Below, one piece after another: positions 49,070-54,780 of a DNA stretch of 54,780 bases. Both the position numbers and the translations under genes were made by a program. Position 1 is the stretch's first letter; the number at the start of each line of letters is the position of its first letter. Source of the DNA: Saccoglossus kowalevskii. Its lineage: Eukaryota > Hemichordata > Enteropneusta > Harrimaniidae. The stretch lies in contig NW_003137821.1 in the NCBI RefSeq assembly GCF_000003605.2, forward strand, positions 1,252,970-1,307,749, written 5' to 3'. The notes beneath the pieces were generated by a model, which was not told the DNA's origin, searched no databases, and saw only the letters and a list, made by a program, of their open reading frames with translations.

Positions 49070-51964
49070 ATGTGTGTGCTTGTCATCCTATACTGAGAAA
49101 ATAATACACTTATACATGCATGGTTGCAATGAGACTGATAATTTCGATACAGATCTAAACCTTAATAACATTAAATCCAGTGGCATTTTTTGCAATATGC
49201 ATTGTGTTGGTGGAGACTCTCCTTTGTTGCTGTTCCAATTGTTCATTTCATCTTCCGTCTGATGCGACTGTCCCCAAAGGTAGTTGGAAATTCTCATCTT
49301 GGGTTTTCTTTTGGCTCGAGTGAAAAACTCCGTGAAACGTGAAATATCCCAACAATTGAACCACATTTATGACGTCACACTATGATCATTATCTTGAGGT
49401 GATAACTGCTAAATGAGACGAGGACACGTGTGGGTAGTTCAAAAAACACCCGGAACAAGTCACCCCGACAACTCGTATGATGAAACTTAGAGTGCAACTT
49501 TTCCTTAATTTAAAAAAAAGAATTCGTTTTTATATTGACAATACACCGTGGGAATTAAATGCGTGAATCAAGTATACCATGTCATGCACATCCGGGTATT
49601 TTCTGTTAATCTGTATTGATTATACAAACAAATATGGGATGGTTTTAGAACCTACCTGTGACGCGTACTTCACAATCAGATCATGATGGGCTGTATGCAT
49701 GAGTAGTCCATTGTTCTGTGTATGTATGTATGTGTGTGTACGTGTGGTTTACGAAGAGAGCACTCTCACCTCCTGGTTTTAAACCAGAAGCTCCTCGCTG
49801 TCGCTGGTTCTACATTACTCAACCTTAGACAACTTAATAGTCTAGTGTTAAATTAAATTCGATATAAATAATATGCCATTAATTTTATATAAATAGTATT
49901 TTAAATGTATTATTGTTTATATGAACTGAATTCAAACACACCCATAATTATTTGTGACCAATACGTATACGTTTAAATGCGTAAACCCTGAATGTTAGTT
50001 GTTTACATATATGTTTTTACCTTTTAAACGTTATTTACTTAGAAGGGCTATGCCATCTATGAAATATGTCCATATCGTAGTAAGCATATTCTCAACACTG
50101 GAAGCGCCTTCCACAAATTATAGCTAGCTACCCGCAACTTTTTAGTTTATTGTCGCTGGTGGCGTTGTCGGGACTAACGCATTGATTTTGTTTTCATTCA
50201 GTAACATTAACTTTCGTAAGCAGCAGTCTTATATGCAAAGTATGCATTTGTGACCACGTGAATCGGCGCAGTTACGCGTTGTAGATATTCATTACATTGC
50301 ACGATGTTAACGGTGAATTGCACGACAATTCGAGATCTCCATACACTTTCACAACCTCCATGTCTCAAGTAACTTTAAATAATGTAGTACGAACCGTTTT
50401 TAAATGTTTTCCAATTTAAATCTATAATTGTGTGTGCTATGTAACTGCTATTTCAACGTCACTCTTGCAGTCACCATGCCATAAACAAGTTTCTTACCCA
50501 TACATATAACGATATCATTGTTATAATATTATTGTTCACCCATTGTAATTAATAAATATATGGCAGCAAAATATAGTTGTTCACTAATCCATAGTGCATC
50601 TTTAATGTTAGACCATTATAATAGTGTTCACAGTAACCATATTTGAAAATATGTAATTCACTACAAAAAGTGGTGGAACAAGTAAAGATATTCAATAATA
50701 AATGAACCCGAGATTTGTAGATTTGTCATTAAGATATTATTCTATTTCAGCAATATGATCGACCCATAAATAATATACAGTATAATAATAAGAATATATA
50801 TTAGTTAAAATATGTCTACGATGTAAGTTTGTCCTTGAAGTTGTGAAATATACAATATGTCAGATGCAACTGCAATCTACATGCAAGTATTATGAAGTAT
50901 AGCTTATTTATATTACAATGTACAAGTTTATATACAAGTAACTGTTATATTATATATTAATTTCAATGCACGAATGCGAATTGAAGAAGAAATGTACATA
51001 TAATATTAGTTCTGTCATTGCTGATGCATAGTGCATTTTCAATTTGTCGGAAATGTAATAATTTAAATATTTTTTTTTGTTTAGCATATTGTTTCAGGTC
51101 GAATTTTGACCTACCATATAATATTAGTATGTGCCTAAAAGGTAAGTGTGTCATTCTCCAAAGCAATATGTGACGTAATATTATTATCTCCTATCTATTT
51201 AGTATTCAATACATACTCGTATATATATATTCGTTTTCCATATTAAGTACGAATTGTTCCTCAACCCTTGGACAAATAGTCCTGATTGCGTAAGTTCGTG
51301 TGTTCTCTACAACACGTTTCTATTGCACGCAACTAATTTGTGGGTACAACACGAAATTAACTGCGAAGTCCTCTTCAACTACTTTACACAATAACCCGGA
51401 AATTACATCATATAGGGATCGAAACACCAGGATCACCCGTAAACTCGACGCGAAAATTACGTATAATCGAAATAGCCATTTAAGTGCCAGCCTATTTCAC
51501 ACGTGATCTTAAAATTGTATACTCACACAACGATCGTTGTGATAGTAAAAAAAAATCCAGTAAGCATTCAAAATGTTCGGACGATTAATTAATGTATAAT
51601 TATATAACAAGTATCCAAATTGCAGAATTTGAACCAAAACATTAAAATCGCAAACATAATATTTTCTAAATCTCTGCTAATATAATTTTCACATTTGTTG
51701 ATCTCAATAGATAATACCAATATCTGCTTGACATGTAAAACAATATACCCAGTGTGATTGGCTTTTCACCGTGACTTTTAAAGAATATGTACACCGTCTT
51801 CACACTGCAAACACACTCTGGCTTCCTCGTTGTGTGGGTTTCTGTCACGAAGTTACATAGAGGTTTCGCAAAAACTCGAATTGTAACTATGAATTGGACG
51901 GATGATGTGGGCTTGAAAACTGGACTGTGGGTAATGCGCAGCAACGTGTCAGGGATCCGAGAGC

Positions 51965-54686
51965 TCATAGGAAAATGACATCCTGCGAAAATAACAATCA
52001 ATGCGATTTGTCAGAAAATTGTAGATTTCAAATAAACTCATACTAAACAGTCAACGTAGCAAAGAAATACACAGACATATTGTAGTTTTCAGAAACTGAC
52101 ATTACCTCCACCTCATTGGCATCGTACTCGTTTACCTCCCCCGGTATGGTGTAAGTAATTCCTGACGTTGTTCTCGTCTATCGTAGATAAAATGGACATT
52201 GTTTTAGTGTTACTTGAGTTGAAATTCTGCGTGTACGTAGTTAGTAGTAAAATTTTGACATTAATATGTGAATACAAATATGTGTTACAATTGTAAACTT
52301 AAACTTGAGTTTATTAATGCAAATGCTTACCGACATAATACTTTCCGATGTTGATGGACGGCTTGGAATATCAGGATACAACTTGTCTTTGTCTGTACAT
52401 TAGAAAACGGTAGTTGTAATTAACTCTGCCATGGAGGATACTTTTAGCTGGCACTTTTTTGTTTGTTCATGTGTCTGTCTGTCAGTACGAATGTTAAAGA
52501 GTAACTGTATTCATGCGCAATTTCCTTATGATTTTTAGACGGGTTTTTTGATTGCTTGGAATTTCTTTAAAGTACTCTGATAAATGTTTGCACTCTCAAG
52601 ATTATTTTAGTATTAATTCAATTTTAAGCAGATGTATTCTCTTACATTAGTAATCCATGGTAATTGTGCGGACATCGTGCCGGAAAAAAATAATTAACAT
52701 ACTAAAATCACAGGAAATAGTATATCTTTGGCGTCTGACGTTTCGAATGAGTTTGATCTTGAAAACACGTGTAAAAATAAGCGAAAACCTACTATGACTA
52801 TATCGATATATTAAGCTAACTCTTTTGATGTGATACTAAAACTCCCAGAATTCGAATAAAATTAACAACTTTATAACTAGCAGTTTCAAAACTGCTAGTT
52901 CGGGGAACACGGTCTTCATTATGCTTTAAAACAGGTACTTGGTTTTAGGAAATAAATAATCGGTTGCCATGACAAATCTCTGTTTCTAAAGCAATCATTT
53001 CAGATTAATGGTCGTTTTCCAGAACGAAAGCGCCGTGCCATTATTATTGACTGCATATTATGAGTATTTCCAATAAGTTGAGTTTCGCTGAATTGCGTCG
53101 AATTGTGAAATAAAACTATCGATACGAGTATGGGAGTACAATTTAACGTCTGTGACTAGGAATTGGAATAACATACCTTCTACCGTATTGTGCTTTCGTG
53201 AGCTGAAACCTCCGCTTTTCTGACAATGGAGAAAAATACATATTAGTAAATTAGTTTTACATAAACCATCTTCTAATAATAGATTATTTCAGAATTTAAA
53301 ATGAACCTGGCTTTCATAGGCAACTTGCAAGTGACGCACGTGCTAATAAAAGAAAGTACAATCCATAGATTGAGCTTCCAAACATGGAAACATTATAACT
53401 GAAGATTGTGATCAAAACAATATCGTGTAATGGGATTGTAGTATGGGTTTATATATGCACCAATAGTAGCGCTGTTTTTTGAAATAATGACTGGTTACAC
53501 CTGTTGTTTGTTGTTTGTTAGTTGCGACATTGTTATAAACATGTCTGTCTGTGATGTTCATTACACATATATCCACCAGTTTGGAGAAGGTTTCCCCGTT
53601 TTATCACTATATCAGGAATAATTACCTTATCGGCGTTTGTTTCAACTGTAGAACTCATTTCCCAAACTTTGCTGTTGATTGAAGCCTGGTCGCGTCTTCT
53701 TTTGAAGGCCCCTCTTACTTCACCATTCCCGACACAATGGAAAAGGAAAATAAACAATCCCTAACGAAGGAAATTAATATATAAGCAATTACTGCGCGGT
53801 TCACTTAAATATCTGGTAAACAAACACATGTTTTACATACGTTGTATTCACGCGTTGACACAGGGGACGTGTATCGAACATGCGCATGCGCGGGAATTGA
53901 GTCCCAAGCGACGACAACAACACACGGTAAAAAAACAAAGGCTCATGGGTAGACGCTTGTTTGTAAACAATGATACGCTATGGCCATCTGACGCATGCGC
54001 AGGTGGCGACTCCCCCGCTTTGAATATAACATTCTAGAGAGCAGCGAGTAAGTTGCGGGGTAATCAGCGGTGTATTATATTTTTCGTTGTGAACGAATTG
54101 ACCCAAATTACTCTTCGTCTGTCAAACTAATTATCAACAAATGTTGTCTCCGGCTGTCCAGGACAGGAAGTATATGTGAGTTGATACGATAACGGTTGAT
54201 ATAAGGGTGGGAGTTATACATGATGACTTTGTAGCTATCGTTTTATTTTGAGTTGATTTGATTATTAATATCAATAAAATCAATTCCGTAGTTCTCACCT
54301 GTAATGAATTTAGTATTGCGAATATGTACTGAAATGCAATCAGTTCATTGGATACGAAGAAGACACCAAACAACCACGTGCCTCCAAGAAGAGGGAGGAG
54401 TAGTATTAATCCCTTGACACCAGCTCTGGTTAAAAGTAAATTCAATTGTATCAATACATTATTTAACATTAATAGTTTTGATTCACGTTGTTCATTTGGG
54501 TATTAGGGATATTTACATTCAATATGAACCAAGTTACACCCGCATAACTACGCAAAACAAATATTGGTTTGCAGTGGAATTAGCATACAACTTCACTTAC
54601 TTGGCTTGTTCAATGTTATTTTTGTTTGACATTGCAGATGAGAGAATAATAATACGCACAACAAGTACCATTACGATCAAGTTTAA
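51965..54686 (-). CDS. Adhesion-type GPCR (class B2), 3' end, partial
   Basis: Seven exons join in frame on the minus strand: 54686-54601, 54425-54299, 53760-53626, 53219-53177, 52392-52331, 52177-52106, 51982-51965. The first encodes TM5 (LNLIVMVLVVRIIILSSAMSN). The second encodes TM6 and most of TM7, with signature motifs GVKGLILLLPLLGGTWLFG and FQYIFAILNSLQ. The third completes TM7 and the start of the tail (GLFIFLFHCVGNGEVRGAFKRR), a sequence order diagnostic of adhesion/secretin-type receptors. The remaining four small exons encode a Ser/Thr-rich and acidic cytoplasmic tail of about 65 residues ending DVIFL. The I-F-L terminus would fit a class II PDZ ligand; this is inference. All junctions are GT-AG with phases 2, 0, 0, 1, 0, 0. 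The GAIN/GPS region and TM1-TM4 lie beyond 54780, so subfamily and ligand cannot be judged. Confidence 0.85.
53882..54020. repeat. MITE family 2, second copy, in a GPCR intron
   Basis: Shares GCGCGGGAA.TGAGTCCCAAG, AACAACACACG, GGGTAGAC.CTTGTT and the right end GCATGCGCAGGTG...CCGCTTTGA with the copy at 46693-46857. The left TTAA tip is lost and the right is mutated to TTGA. It lies in the intron between the TM6-7 exon and the tail exon. Confidence 0.75.
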
Positions 54687-54780
54687 CTGTAAAATAAAAT
54701 GGAAGAAATAGTCCTTACTAGAGTATTCTTCTTCGTGTGGATCTGCGCATGGTTATAAAATGTGAATTATATGTGTATGT

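Larger units (their letters stand above)
45730..51964. other. Intergenic region between the GPCR gene and gene B
   Basis: About 6.2 kb with no recognised exon on either strand. Two MITEs are listed separately. Motifs with AAACCAGAA.CT.CTCG.GTCG at about 48395-48420 and 49777-49812 may be a small shared repeat. From 49850 to 51960 the DNA is strongly AT-rich with short ORFs only; the left portion up to about 46400 could include upstream control sequence of gene B. Confidence 0.45.

Noticed and set aside
49070-49366. Minus-strand 92-codon ORF
   Set aside because: No motif; abuts the hAT-like MITE and lacks splice or promoter context.

Overview
This is a 54.8-kb piece of an AT-rich animal genome. 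Coding sequence is split into many short exons with ordinary GT-AG introns. Intergenic DNA holds palindromic TTAA-ended miniature elements, Penelope-like and Crypton-like remnants, and two assembly gaps (14482-15131 and 30529-31454). The protein families present (VWF-D/EGF receptors, LNR-like repeats, an adhesion GPCR, a carbohydrate sulfotransferase) fit an invertebrate deuterostome. A hemichordate or lancelet-type genome is my best guess; this is inference from family content, not a search.

Layout. 1-12 kb is a graveyard: a tyrosine-recombinase (Crypton/KIAA1958-type) pseudogene on the minus strand, an unassigned exon-like ORF, a carbohydrate-sulfotransferase pseudogene whose halves lie on either side of a 2.9-kb interspersed repeat, and a second copy of that repeat. 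12.8-16 kb is a locally duplicated segment around the first gap. 16.5-18.5 kb (plus strand) is a compact gene with TATA box, 5' UTR exon, signal peptide, two one-exon LNR-like modules and a polyA signal. 19.1-23.3 kb holds a Penelope-like reverse-transcriptase fossil and local repeats.

24.2-32.9 kb and 37.7-45.7 kb (both minus strand) are the core of the window: two tandem paralogous genes, here called A and B. Each has 15 coding exons that I could join in frame from signal peptide to stop, with identical intron phases and nine exons of identical length. Each encodes a single-pass membrane protein of about 960 residues: signal peptide, TSP1 module, EGF-like module, a VWDE-like region, a VWF type D domain, a basic furin-type site, a second EGF, a Cys-rich stalk, a membrane span and a tiny lysine-rich tail.

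52.0-54.7 kb (minus strand) is the 3' end of an adhesion-type seven-transmembrane receptor, with TM5-TM7 and a cytoplasmic tail spread over seven exons; its N-terminal part lies beyond the window.

The tandem A/B pair is the most interesting system: a duplicated, membrane-anchored and probably proprotein-processed VWF-D/EGF receptor family. Paralogue-specific differences (an extra polybasic site, a GC-AG intron, loss of one O-fucosylation motif) suggest divergence after duplication.
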